Positions 37,083 to 48,926 of a DNA stretch of 64,000 bases are shown here, one piece after another. Below the pieces are notes generated by a model. It worked only from the letters and a program-made list of their open reading frames with translations. It was not told where the DNA came from and made no database searches. This stretch comes from Podospora bellae-mahoneyi (taxonomy: Eukaryota; Ascomycota; Sordariomycetes; Sordariales; Podosporaceae). Numbering within the stretch: the stretch's first letter is position 1; each line of letters begins with the position of its first letter. The stretch lies in contig NC_085883.1 of the NCBI RefSeq assembly GCF_035222275.1, positions 1,674,001 to 1,738,000 of the forward strand, in the 5' to 3' direction. The translations under genes and the position numbers were made by a program.

Positions 37083-37849
37083 AGCGTGTCCCTCACATTC
37101 TTGCTTTTACTACATCTTTGTCTCCTTGGCACTCTGCCTTTCGCTCTTCTCTTCATTTGTTTGTCTGGCTTCTTTTTTCATCTCGATATATCTTTTCTGC
37201 GACATGTTGGTTTGGGAGCGAGCGGCATCCTCAAGTGTTCGGAGTTTGGATTCGAGGGAATGCAAAGCACTCTGCGGGTTTATAGATGTCTAATTAGCGC
37301 TGTTTGATGTTCAGGTGCGGTTAGCTTGTTGGACGGGAAAAGTAGTTGATCATTAGCTGGTACTGTAGATACATTACTAATCACACACATATTTATCTTG
37401 TTTATCTTGTCAAATGCTTGTTTTGCCCGTTGAGGTGCTTTGATTTTGCATGTGATTCCGCCCACTTCAGCAGCTGGCGGGTGCGGGGTCCAGGCAAGTC
37501 GGCATTCCAGTGCGTGTTAGCTGCGCCGCCAGCTGGCGCCATGTTCCGGTTTGGCTTTCTCTCACGTGCTGGGCTTGTGGCATTCTGCGTCGGGTTCTTT
37601 CACGTTCCCATCCCATGACGAGAGAAACCGAAGCCAGAGAAATAGCCTGGTATTAAACATGTGTTGTCTCCCTGCTCTCTATCTGGCTGGTTGTGTGGCA
37701 TTGTCATCATCGTCTCCGTACCATCGCCCATCAGAGTCAGGTCAGGACGGTTGTCGCCTATGACGTGAACATCAATTTCGGTGCCGTTCCAGGCGCATTA
37801 CCCACGAGCAACCTTTTTGAATGGCTGCTTTTGTAAGTTCTTGAGTTCT

Positions 37850-37913
<64 letters not shown>

Positions 37914-38283
37914 GTTTCATATGATTACCGGATAGTCCGGGGGTTTGGCGCAAGACACTCGTCGCACAGCAAAGCCTGGAAGTCTGGTTCTGGCTGATTC
38001 AGGCACATTTCTTGGCGGTTGATTGGACAGTGGGCAGCTGGTCACGACCCCCCCCGAAGCACGTCCCCAGAACAACCCCAAAAAAGCTTCCGCCTACGGC
38101 ACCTACGTCAGCGTCATCGACACTGATGAGGCGGAAAGTCAAACTCGGACCTCTCCACGATGCTCGCGCGTCTTAGCCTCCCCTTTCGACTCCAGCCATC
38201 CACCATAGCATGGGATGACTGAACTGATCCGTTGACAATTTGTTTTTGCCCAATACGAACAGGAACCCCCTTGGCTTACGCAC
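37083..38283. other. Intergenic region with CT microsatellite
   Basis: 1.2 kb. Holds the 3' UTR of the previous gene, a long CT tract, and the promoter of the peroxin-like gene. No other gene seen. Confidence 0.55.
37855..37911 (+). repeat. (CT)n microsatellite
   Basis: About 28 uninterrupted CT dinucleotides, 370 bases before the next start codon. GA/CT tracts can set nucleosome-free promoter DNA; here that is only a possibility. Confidence 0.95.
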
Positions 38284-40404
38284 ATGTCGGCCCCCCCTCG
38301 CGCCCAGCGCAGCGACCAGCTGGATCCCAACTCACAACACCCGTCCACCCCGTCGCGAGGTGATGGCGCCGCTTCGTCCGTCTTTTCTCCCGCCCCGAAT
38401 CCCACCTATGCCATCTTCTCCCCCGCGACCCTGAGCTCGACGAACCCGAGCACCGCCTCGGCCGCGAAGAGGAGGAGCACCATCCTCGTTCACCAAAAGT
38501 CCCCCCTGCTTCTCGCGACACCCCCCCAAATCACACGCGCCCTTGCGTACAGCCACCCGTTTCTCTTGCCGCTCAACAATGTCGTCGGATTATTGACATG
38601 GACAACGGGCGATGCGTGGGAGAGCTTCCTGCTCGTGGCCTTCTTCTGGGCGGTGGTGCTCTACGGGGACTTTCTCGTGCGCGCCACCGGACCTCTGATA
38701 CTGGTGTTGATCCTCATCATGGGCATGTACGGCCGGCGGTTCAGCCCGCTGAGCAGTAGCGGTTGGAGCGAGCCTGGACTTGGTGCAGGGGATGGTACGG
38801 GTGTCGCGACAGATGCAAAGGGTGCCAAGACGTTGAAGAAGAGCAAGAGCAAGAACTTGTTGGTGGATGGACTCCCGGAAAAGAATACCAAGACAGAGAA
38901 TGGAACCGCGGCGACTCCTACGGCCGGACACAAGAGGAATCAAAGCTCGATGTCGGAGGCGACGAATACACGACATCAAAAGACGTTGGATGAGATTGTT
39001 GAGACACTGAAGGAGTTCACAGCTCGGTGTAATATCCTACTGGAACCCTTGTTGGAGTTGACGGATTTCTTGAGCACGCAGCAGACGGCCACGTCAGCCA
39101 CCACCCGGCCGGCGTTGACGACATTGTTTGTCCGGATTTTGCTCTGCACGCCGTTTTGGTTTTCGCTTACGCTGCCCCCGCTGAGGATCATCACCACCCG
39201 CCGGGTGATTCTTCTCTTTGGAACCATTATCCTTACCTGGCATGCTCGAGTGATGCGCGTCACTCGGGCTATCCTCTGGAGAAGCGCCACAATCAGAAAG
39301 TTCTTGACGCTTATCACTGGTTTGCAGTTTGAGATACCTGTCAAGGCAGGTGCGACAACCACAGCAACACCGTCTGCCGATGCTGCCAACACTGTCAGCA
39401 GCAGTGCTGTCTCGACCAAAACTAAAAGTTCGGCAGCTGGCACTATCAATGCTACTCGCCATGAGTCGGAGCTGACCAAGGCCCTGCGCCGAGCCAGAGG
39501 GGGCCAGGATACCGGAGTGAGATTTACGTTTATTATCTATGAGAACCAGCGGCGCTGGGTCGGGCTGGGTTGGACGACGAGTTTGTTTGCATATGAGAGG
39601 CCGGCGTGGACGGATGAGCATAACAATGCTGTGCCGCAACGGGATGAGTTTGAGCTGCCCGAGGTGGAGGACGGGAGTAATATGCGGTGGAGGTGGGTGG
39701 AGGGGAGTAGGTGGAAGGTGGATGGGGTGCCGGATGAGGCTGTAATGGCAGAGGATAGGGAAAAGGAGTGGGATTATGATGGGCCCGGAGGGAAGGTGGG
39801 GTGGATTTATTATGACAATAAGGTTTGTTTTTGTGGCATCGTTGTTTTGTTGGGGGTGCTAACGATGAGATAGTGGCAAAACGGTCGGAGGGGCCAAGAT
39901 GGGTGGGGAAAGTGGACACGCCGACGAAAGTGGTACCGCGATGCTGAGCTTGTCGAGGCAGATACTGAAGAAGCCGCCGCTGCAGGCAGCGATGTGAAGT
40001 CTATCCCGTCCATCGATCTCATCCCCACCACACCTGGCACAGCCACAACCATGACGGTGGGAAGCCCGCCGACTACAAACGAAAGCAAGGAGAGCCTGGC
40101 GCTCGAGAGGGAGGAGGAGTACGACTCTGCCTCTTTGCTGTCTACGTCTAGCAGGTCGACGTCACGGTTTATCAAGCCCTCTTCACTGAGGAAGAGGGTG
40201 ACGGATGCGAGCTCGCTCTCGTCGTCACATAGACGGAGCGGGAGCAGGAGGGCGAGCGGGGTTAGTGGGAGTTTGGGGAGTAATTCGGGGGATTATGACG
40301 ATGCGGGTGTTGGGACTTTGCAGACTAGGCTGGCGATGCAGGATGCGGGAAAAGAGGAGGGGAGTTGGGGGGTTGGGGATGAGGTTAGGATGGGGTTGGA
40401 GTGA
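38284..40404 (+). CDS. Pex24/Pex30-family peroxin with dysferlin domain
   Basis: Two exons: 38284-39822 and 39874-40404; 689 residues. Intron: GTTTGT donor, GTGCTAAC branch and ATAG acceptor. After a Ser/Pro-rich N-terminus come hydrophobic hairpins near residues 95-145 (LTWTTGDAWESFLLVAFFW, LILVLILIMGMY) and 275-330 (LFVRILLCTPFWFSL, RRVILLFGTIILTW), a reticulon-like layout. A DysFN block (FIIYENQRRWVGLGWTTSLF, ERPAWTDE) lies near residues 413-445, and a DysFC block (WRWVEGSRWKVD, EWDYDGPGGKVGWIYYDN spliced to WQNGRRGQDGWGKWTRRRKWYRD) near 468-540. This is the family of yeast Pex28-Pex32 and Yarrowia Pex24, which sit in ER and peroxisome membranes and control peroxisome number, size and ER contact. 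The Ser/Arg-rich tail looks phosphorylated. Which orthologue it is cannot be told by eye. Confidence 0.92.
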
Positions 40405-41499
40405 GGGGGGTTGTTGTGGGTGGAAGTTGGTCTTTTTGCGCAGTAGGATTATGCGTGCTGTTTTTCTTTTTGGTCCAAGGTTGATACCCGTTTTGGGGGA
40501 TTGGGCAAAGGTTTTTGTTTATTTTTTTTTTTTTTCGTAGATGAGGTTGACGGGGTCTTGTTATGTGGCTTTTGCATAGTTGGCTTTTTTTGGGAGGGGA
40601 GGAGATTGAGAGGGGTTTTTGATAGAGAGTTGTGATAAGATTGCTGATGATGATGAGCGTATGATTATTTCGAAAGGTCCTTTTCTATGATGAGGATGTG
40701 AATGAAGTGGATGCTGGACACGAGGCTAGGACGACAGTGCGCCAATGTTTGTTTTGGACTTGATTGCTACCTTAGGTCAGGGTTCATGAGCCACCTATCA
40801 TTGTCCCTTGTCAATGGCACCATTAAGAAGGGGTTTGAAGGTTTTGGAAGCTGAAGGTTTGAAAGTTGAAAGTTTGAAGACCTTGGGGTTTATTGCTTCA
40901 AGGTTTGAAGACTTGAAGACTTGAAGAAATATCAGGTACACAGCTCGTGTGGGCTTTGGTGAGGAGGTCTGGTGACCTTAGAATGTAAGAGGGTTTCATA
41001 AATCACCAATCATTCGTTTTTTTGCTTCGCGTATCCGCCATTTGCGCCGCTGGCTCATAGTGCTGCATGAATATTCTTCCTGTATTTGGAAGAAATGGTT
41101 CTGATTGATCCGCAGTAGCGTCACTGTCTGTTCTCTTCGCTCTCGGCAGTTACACTCAGAGGCACTGGCTATTGACAATGAGAAAGAGGATAGGGGCAAG
41201 CTTTTATTGAGCGGTCTACGCCTAATCAACGAGGTAAATGAAATGATCTTGGTAAAGTACCTTAATGTGCCTGACTGAGGAATTGCCGTACTATGTATAA
41301 CTGAGATCCCACGTCTGTACAAAAATAGTTAGTTAACTACTTCTGACATGAAACTGAGTGGCAAGATCTGCTAAATAATCGTAACCCTAGCAACAGGTGC
41401 ATCGCTGCCCTCAAAGAGCGTTTCGTCATCATTTAAGCCCACCCCCACGCGGCGATAGACCGAATCTTCCCCTTCGATAGCCCGCAGCACTCAAAAGCC
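40405..41499. other. Intergenic region with GAAGGTTTGAAG micro-repeats
   Basis: 1.1 kb. At 40843-40927 a run of related units (gaaggtttgaa, gaagacttgaa) forms an imperfect tandem array. The opposing open frame at 40996-41322 has no recognisable features. No gene supported. Confidence 0.55.
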
Positions 41500-41500
41500 C

Positions 41501-43699
41501 TTAATTGACGCGCCTTGCCAAGAGGGGTCCCCGGTTCCGATCAATAGCAATATAAAACATCTCGACCACTGACTGGCTCCGTTTTGTCCTGTGGGCAATC
41601 CATTTACACTGGTACGTGTTCGTCTTTATTATGAAAGAAGAGATGACCGTGGACGTCCTCGTGTACCACGGCGCCGCGCACCGGGGCAACGAGATGTATT
41701 TGGCCATCCAAAACAGCCCCGAAGTTGTCATCAGCCTTCGTCAGCGCAAAGGTTCTTCCCCGACAAATGCTCAAACGTGAATCCATTTGCAAATTAGAGA
41801 TGCAGAAGTGGGCGGAAGTTGATTTGGTAACAGGGTTTGTCAATGACATCCAGGAGCCCGACGGAATTCCAGGTATTCTCGAGGTATTCCTGATGATTGG
41901 ATGTGCAATGCCCACCCAAAGTAAACCTCGAGCCAAGTCCTCCAACCACAGCCCGGCAAGATACCTGTCGCCCGTCACTTGGTGAACCCGGCGCGCAATG
42001 CCGGCACGAGAGTAGGGCCGATCCGACTCATGCGTGGGCGCCATGCTTGAGTACTCTGACATGGCCTCTAGCCAAAAGTCACGCGCCCGTTGCAAAGAGC
42101 ACTTCCCTTCTGCCATCTCGGCAAATTTTCGGTGAATGCTGCCGTATTCATTGTTAGTTGTGGTCCTCCAACGTCGAGCCCAATTCATGTAGCTGGGGGG
42201 CCTGAAACCATCCTCTTGCCTTCTCATCGCCACATGCAGCCTTTCGATTTGCGTCAAGTTCGTTGAGATGTTGTCCATGTCGCCGCACTCGAAATGCATG
42301 GTATGTCTGCACCGCCAGAGAAGCTCGGATTTCGAAAAATAAACGATGCGGGGTGAGAGCATTCTCTCCTGAAACACCCACGCCCAGTAAAACAATGGGC
42401 TCACGGTCTTCTTACCGATAGAGCAAGTCCCTAAAACACAACTTTGGGTGACCGAGTGTGAGGGTTGGACGTGGATTTCCGCGGTGGATTCTTGCCCGTC
42501 TGATCGGAAGTTTATGGTATGGGCAGCCAGAGGTTTGTAGAGGAGCCCAGCACATTCACATTCCCTTTTTTGTCATACAAACTGGTGCTGCTCACTAAAT
42601 AGGCTTTCCGAAGAATTTGTAGCAGCTGCAGCTGCAATGTTGAAATAGCCATTGGCGTAAATATCGGCCATCTCGGCAGATTTTGTGAGCCAGTCGTCCA
42701 TGTCGTCCTGGATAATACAAAGTGAATCAATCCGGAGAAAGTAACAACCGAGCACGCGCGCCAGAGAGATGCTATCCCGGAACAAAACAGGGATGTCGGA
42801 TCACTCGATGCCCTCTGTTGATTTGTACGTCTCTTTCGTCGTGCGCAGCGGAGGTGCGTCCAAGCCTGGTTTGCCCCAACAGCGGCTCAATGTGATTTAA
42901 CGCAGAGCCGCCGAGCCAGCCAGGTTGGCAGTCTCCATCAAACCTTGGTGTCGAATTCGAGACATCAAAAAGGCGCGTCGGCAGATACCCCGACCTTTCG
43001 GAGCAGACAGGGTAATCTTTACACCCGTCTAACCACCGTTGTCTCACTCTGCTGCTGTCTTCGAGATCAGTCACTCCCGGCACGATGGATGCCTTCCCAA
43101 AGGAATCCAAAAAACCAGGCCGCAGACATACTCTTGACATCCCGTTGCCCGGGCTGGATAGGTGCTGGGCTCATCAAAAAGGTCCAGCCGAGGCCTGACC
43201 ACTCTTTGCATGTTATGGCGGGGTCGAGGACCTACCCGCGTCATTTGAAGGTTTCTCCCCGGTCGTAATTCGCGCCAGACATGGAGGCGACGCTTCCCGT
43301 CTGCCAGCGCTCTTTTCTAGCGGCTGTGCTTAGTGTTCTCCGTCTTGTGAAGCAGGACCATCGGTTGAGCCCCCAGAATTATTGCGAGTCAGCTCCCCGC
43401 CGGCCACGGTGTTGTCATGATATGGATCCTTACCCTCACCCTCATCCTCATCTTCATGCTCATCCTCATGCTCATCCCCATACATATCGCTCCAAAAATG
43501 GGATATACCCTGCTCCAAAACCCAACAGATACCGCATCCGTTTTCGGCAGCATCCGTGACCATTTCCAAAGAAATCACCCGGTAGCGCGGCAGCGGCAAG
43601 AACTTAGAGCCTTTCGTCAATACTGCCGTCCGGGCTTGCATCAAAACTGGCAAAGTCTAGGTTGAGACATGCGGGGCAGATACACGTAGTAGGCGCCAT
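41501..43699 (-). pseudogene. HET-domain (heterokaryon incompatibility) pseudogene
   Basis: The likely original start is the ATG at 43699-43697, giving MAPTTCICPACLNLDF, but that frame hits TAA at 43606-43604. One base out of frame the homology goes on with LPRYRVISLEM and AAENGCGICWVLEQGI, followed by an acidic DEHEDEHEDEDE tract. Further on come RQRWLDGCKDYPVC and LPTRLFDVS; after another frame change LSRCWGKPGLDAPPLRTTKETY, then a TGA (42803-42801), then VLFRDSISLARVLG and FLRIDSLCIIQDDMDDWLTKSAEM, the hallmark HET block. A second TGA sits at 42575-42573, after which FYWAWVFQERMLSPRIVYFSKSELLWRC marks the HET C-side. Intact members trigger cell death on fusion of unlike mycelia. With two stops and at least two frameshifts this copy is dead unless unusual splicing rescues it. 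Confidence 0.85.
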
Positions 43700-44590
43700 A
43701 GCTGGTGGGATTCAAATTCAAGTGTTGGCTATCGTTGGTGGGATGGGCAAATGTCGCCAGCAGGCTCGCGGATAGAGCTGGGGAAGCGGGGATGGATCCA
43801 GTCTGGAATTCGAGTGAAGTGCTGGATCAACTGACCTCTGCTACCTTGAGCAGCTGCAAGACCTGAGATCGGCTCGGATTGATGAAGGTGTACTCCCAGG
43901 CACGAGCTGTGATCGGCCTGGATCACTGGGTGTCCTAAACATACCACCTGCTGTGTTATCCCAGGTAGGAACGAGGGTTGTAACATGGTGCAAAACAAAC
44001 ATCAGAATGATACGACAGAGCTGGTACTCACGAACAGACTGGAGCCGACTACGTTGACCTGAACCACCCAGCGGCAATACCTCGAGAATCAACTTCCCAT
44101 TAGTTACCTACCTACATACAATACCAGCCTACCTAGTATGACGCTGTCAGTCGAGAGAAGTCGTCCTCAACCCTCGGTTTTCAGGCAGCATGTCTTTAAG
44201 CTTCAATTGAAATTTAAGGTACCTTGGGCGGTACATGCATTATCTGGGTGATGAGTTGAAAATGACGACCCTAGGCGTAAAGGACACAGCTTAGCATCAT
44301 TGACGGGACTACTAGAATCGACGTCCTGTGTAGAGGTTGGAGTGCGCAGCCGGGGCGGGTAACCCCGTAGCTTTACCCAGGCCTACCATTCTCATTCATC
44401 TGATTCTGGGGCTTCATTTTTGGAGTGAGGGCAGGCTTCTGGCAGTTTGGCAGTCAAGTCAACCTTAAGTGCAAGACTCAATCCTAAACAGTCATCCAGC
44501 CAATCTTTTTCTCCGCGGCTTAACTTTTTGTTTTTCTCCAAAATCAACCACCAGAATACCACATCCCATCACGAACCCAAAACCGAAAAC
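43700..44590. other. Intergenic region
   Basis: About 890 bases between the HET relic and the next small gene. The last 120 bases (ttctccaaaatcaaccacc, accgaaaacatg) look like a fungal leader. Nothing else seen. Confidence 0.5.
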
Positions 44591-45013
44591 ATGTCCCCTT
44601 CCGACGAACTCGAAGAAATGCTCCTTGACCTCACCACCCAAGTCGCCTCCCTCCGCGACCTCGTGCTCCGACCCGACTACTCCAACTTTGAGGACGACGC
44701 CAAGACCTACGATTTCATCGTTTCAAGGGTAAACAAGATGTTGAACATCGCCAAAGCATGGATCATGAAGCTGGAGCACGATGTCAGGACGCAACAAGAG
44801 CAGGAGCGGCAACGGGCTCAAGAATATGGCTGGGGAGGCTGGGGTGCGTCGGCGCTGACACGACCTGCTGTGGAGTCGAGGGGGGAGTTTGACCTGCTGC
44901 TTAGGGGGGTTGAGAGAGTCAAGATGGGGGTTTTCTTTGCGGTGGAGGGGAATGTCATGGTGGGGATTGAGACAGTTAAGCAAGGGGTGAGGGGGTTTGA
45001 GGGGTGGGTTTGA
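44591..45013 (+). CDS. Small hypothetical protein, helical
   Basis: Single-exon frame of 140 residues from the ATG at 44591, which has good context (AAAACATGTCC) after an A/C-rich leader. The N-terminal half is strongly helical and acidic (DELEEMLLDLTTQVASLRDLVL, VNKMLNIAKAWIMKLEHDV), followed by a QQEQERQRAQE coiled-coil-like stretch and an amphipathic C-terminus. The helical layout would suit a partner-binding or small adaptor protein near the HET locus, but no family is recognised. An in-frame extension back to 44447 lacks a better start. Confidence 0.6.
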   Translation: MSPSDELEEMLLDLTTQVASLRDLVLRPDYSNFEDDAKTYDFIVSRVNKMLNIAKAWIMKLEHDVRTQQEQERQRAQEYGWGGWGASALTRPAVESRGEFDLLLRGVERVKMGVFFAVEGNVMVGIETVKQGVRGFEGWV

Positions 45014-46514
45014 GAGGCGGAGAAGCGATGGAGCGAGATTGATAGGAGAAGGATGGTCTTGTGTTTAGGAGGAGGTGTAATGATTGGCGGGGCTGTCATG
45101 GAAACAAGCTGATAAAAGCAGGGGAATCGACTTTTGGGTGTTGAGGAACAGGCTGTGGGCGGAGAAGCCATCCTTAAATGCCTGGCAGAAGTATTTTGTG
45201 GCCTTTTCTTCAGAAGAGTATCCAAGTAATTCGTTAAGTCTCCGAGAGCATGTCAAACTCTGTGATCCTCATGAACCTACTGAACCAAGGTCTAACGCAT
45301 CAAAACACAGACTAGCCCTGTATTCCAAACTAGACTTTGCCGAACCAGCATCACCACCATCAACTCCAGTTCATCTCCATCAATATGCCCTCGAACAACA
45401 CCACATCCAAAGGGAAGCCACTAGGTACTTGTTGATTGGATCTCAAACCCTCCATGTTCTCACCACCACTACCCCTCCCCTTCGCTCTAGACACCCATCT
45501 TTCTCTGCCCAAGCTGACTGACCGCTTGAATTTCCACACCCTGCTTGAAACCTCCATGTATGGCTGCTGGGGCTGGGAGAGTATTTCAGTCACCTCCTTC
45601 CAATTCTGGGTCTACCGAGACGCTGGTAGATCCTTTCCATTATTAAGCAAGCTCAACAGATAAAGAACCTCATCAAGGAGGCAGGAGCGACCGGGTAACT
45701 GCCATCTTCTAGCTAAGGTAGGAAGGTGATTGCTTGTATGTGACGGTGGAGTCGCTTGGTTCCTGGATGTGGCCTGAAATCTTCCTGATGCTGCACTTGA
45801 CTCTGATGTCGCACTTAAGAAAGATGTTATACTTTTGTTTGCGATGACATCATCGAAAAACTGGCGGACATGCTGTACTAGGTTCCGATCCACAGATCCG
45901 CCAACCGCAAGCATCTACGACTCTCCTCTTTTAAGATAACGCCCTGGACTATTCGACTGCTCATTACAACGTCTCGAGCTTGGGGGTGTTAAACAGCCTC
46001 GACGAGGCACCTGATGTATGAGAGCTGTGCTGGGCAGTTTTTGAAAATGAGTTTGGAAGCTGACCTACCTACCCTCAATTCGTCGGTAGATACAACTTGT
46101 CACTGATTCTCATTTGATTTACAGCTCTTCCTCCAGCCCGGCACTGAGGAAAGTGGTTCTTTGTCTTCGGGTCAAAGCCCACGGTTTGAGCGCGAGAAAT
46201 CTTGGCTTTCGGATGCTACAGCAAAGACTCATAGGGCATATTGGTGTCAATCTTCGGTTTCCGACAATGCCATTGTCTCCTCTTATGCAAGTCCACCCTC
46301 GGCAGAAGCGGACATATATGCCAGATGAGAATACGATGATAGCATGAAGAGAAAAACAGAACGAAAGAATCCAACTTACATGAAAAAAGGGCGGTCTACG
46401 TCTATACTCAGTATCTGCATACGGCCATGATTCCGACTTCGTGCTGTCTCATAGTCGAGGTGTATACTCGACCTTGGTATACTTACCTTGACTAAAACGC
46501 TCCGCGGTTTCCAG
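45014..46514. other. Intergenic region with weak gene-like fragments
   Basis: 1.5 kb. An ATG with good context near 45,384 begins a short frame (PSNNTTSKGKPL) ending at a possible GTACTT donor, but no continuation could be established. The plus frame ending at 45,663 is also open. Neither is good enough to call. Confidence 0.4.
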
Positions 46515-47128
46515 CCAAAGTCACCACCATTCCCCCCCGTGCGCTCTTCACAAGGGAAAAGGTCTCAACTTGGAATGCTATCGAAGGGTACAGCACATTT
46601 CCAGACATCGACGACCCTTACCCCCCCATCGTCGTGCTCTGCCCAATCTGCCGCCACTAGCCGTCCTTTCTCGACGACAAATACTGCAGACACCCCCTCA
46701 CAGTCTATGGCATCGGTCGTGAGATTCCGTACTACAACATCCCCAAAACTCTGTCTCACCATAGGCCCATGCCGCTTCCGGATTGGCTTAGGAGGACTGA
46801 GGAGGAGCTGATGGTCCCCATCCCGCGACATTGCAACGACTGCAGCGAGTCAAGGGCGAAGAGAATGTTGACGTCGATTAACAACCAGAGAAATTGGGGG
46901 CGGATAGGCTTCGGCAGTGGTTTGTGGATGGGGGGTACTACCACCCGGACAAGATCGAGTTTTTTTCCCCTGGGGTGGCGCCACGTCTTGAACGTGCGTA
47001 GGGTGAAGAGGGAGGCCTTCATTATTGACAACCTGGCGCGGCAGCTTGAAAATGAAGGGCCGGCTGGGAGAGGGCTTCGGCCGCGACGTCGGGTATGTAG
47101 CGATGACGAAGAGGAGGACTGGGACTGA
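46515..47128 (+). pseudogene. Cys-rich hypothetical gene broken by one amber codon
   Basis: After a branch point and acceptor-like signal (TTGACTAA...TTCCAG at 46514) the frame reads KVTTIPPRALFTREKVSTW, then DIDDPYPPIVVLCPICRH, then TAG at 46658-46660, and continues without a break as PSFLDDKYCRHPLTVYGIG through PIPRHCNDCSESRAKRML to a natural stop at 47128. The two sides of the TAG clearly belong together. CAG to TAG is a C-to-T change at CpA, the RIP signature, so Gln is the likely ancestral residue. Cys pairs (CPIC, HCNDC) suggest a zinc-binding protein; an upstream first exon was not found. A small intron removing the TAG is not visible. Function unknown. Confidence 0.55.
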
Positions 47129-48474
47129 GGTGGATGTTGTATGTGAAGGAAGAGAGATGATAGAGCTGAGGGGTCGTCAAGTTTAGATGAGTATTTCTCG
47201 CCCTCATGAGGTGGTCCAACCCTTTTCCTGAAGGACGATGGGAATTACGGTGATACATAGGTCTGAAAAGACAGGGTCTCAGTAGCGGGACTCGGTTGAG
47301 TACGGCAATGGAAGTATGAATAGCAACTTGTGAATGATTCAGGGCTGTGAACTCCTTGCCCTCGTGGGTTGTCCAGGTGATACTATGAATACATAATGTT
47401 TGCCTGTTCAAGGTTTACAGTTCCGGCTGTGATGAGCATCCCTTGGTACTTGGTCTTTGGCATGCTACAGAGCCTGTCATGCTCCATTGATGGCCGTGAC
47501 AGATCAGTACTGGTCCATATTATTATTGCTCACAGAAGGTTTTCGGTGAGGAAAATAAACACAAGGAAGTTGTCATAAGATGGTTGGCTATATGTGTGGA
47601 CTGTCATGGCAGAGCACAGGATCTTCAACGTTTCCCTGACATTATGTCCTTGTCGAAATTGTTCTACTTCTTGTCAAATATCAGCCCACAAAGGAGAAAT
47701 AGCAGTGTCCAGCCCGGTAAAAGGTTTATTACCATCCAAAGCATCAGCGACTTGGGAACTTTCTACCAGTGGCAGTGGCTGATGGGGAGATTAGGCATGC
47801 TTTATATACACCTTCTTGTTAATCAGACTTCAGGCCCATATCTTGTTCGAATTACTTCGCTCTTCATGGAGCATAGACACCATCAGCCTCCGTGCCGGTC
47901 ATCATCGGAGCAAGTCTCTGTCCCCTGCGCTCCCCTCTGTCTTGCTAATAAGCCCTAGCCCTGTGCTAGCTGGTCCCACATTTGTCGACAGTATCCATCT
48001 TGTCGATGACAATACTCAGCTCGGCGGCAACAGTATTCACCTGTGTGAGGCCCATATAAAATGTTTCTTGCCTGTTTGGCCCAGTTATTTTACTCTTCAC
48101 CATCGTCGTAGCTCACACAGCTTTCTTCATCCGTCGCAACCTTTGTCGTCTGATCCTACGGAAGCCTTCTCATCCCACATACATAGCCTTTCGGTTTTGA
48201 TCGCGATTTTTACCTACAAGGCACTCACTTCCTACTTGGACATCTTAGTTCATTGCTCGACATCTACCTCCTACTTGACCTCCGGTGTTGCTATCATCAC
48301 GCAAATCGCTCAATTGGGCTTTTCTGCAGCAAGAAGTCGTCAAGTAAGGACTCCTTCCTTCGCTCACCACCCCGAGAGATGCTTCCATGATATCTAGCGG
48401 CTTCGATCCGGTCTTATCATACTTTTGCTACAATTTTGACTTTTATTCTGAACTATTCTAACTTCGGTTAATAG
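47129..48474. other. Intergenic region
   Basis: 1.3 kb. The plus frame 47816-48397 (193 codons) begins without an ATG and looks like chance. No supported feature. Confidence 0.45.
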
Positions 48475-48843
48475 ATCGGTCACTTAGAATCCCACCAACT
48501 GTTGTGGAAGACTTCGATTGGTTAAACTACCAATCTGATGAAGATGGACCGCCATTTTTATGCGAGTTTTGCGACAAGCCCCACCCTTACGCCCGAGACA
48601 CGAAATCGTCGTCGACATCAGAGGAAGTTCCATGGCCGGCCCGGGCCTGACAAGCCCCAAGACAGTTGGTTCTTTGCGCGCCGCCGAGTACAGCAGGAGG
48701 CCTTGGAAGCCGAGCAAAGCCAATCTGCTGCTGCAAACCCCGTACCGCATCAGTTCGCAACACAGGCCACGGGGAAAACTGTTGGGTCTTCCGGAATTGT
48801 GCCTCAGGTCCTGGCACAAGCCGGCCGCAGTGAACACTGCTGA
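48475..48843 (+). pseudogene. Degenerate C2H2-like finger gene (relative of the 56.2-kb gene)
   Basis: Following an intron-end-like ttaatag at 48474, one frame reads IPPTVVEDFDWLNYQSDEDG then PPFLCEFCDKPHPYA. The homology then moves to another frame as TPETRNRRRHQRKFHGRPG, continuing RRVQQEALEAEQSQSAAANP to a TGA at 48841-48843. Put side by side with the 56.2-kb protein, an acidic Trp-containing stretch, a CxxC, a basic helix with paired His and a Gln/Ala-rich tail occur in the same order. The two halves are out of frame and no intron explains the shift, so this copy is broken or sequence-damaged. The finger type is inferred from Cys/His spacing only. Confidence 0.5.
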
Positions 48844-48926
48844 ACTTCCCGGTGTTACTCCTGCTCTGGCCCATTCGTCTGCCGCCCCCTCTGGATACCC
48901 TATATATAATCCGGCCCACGATCAAG

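Noticed and set aside
47816-48397. 193-codon plus-strand open frame
   Set aside because: Begins without an ATG; Ser/His/Leu-rich random texture; no homologous feature seen.
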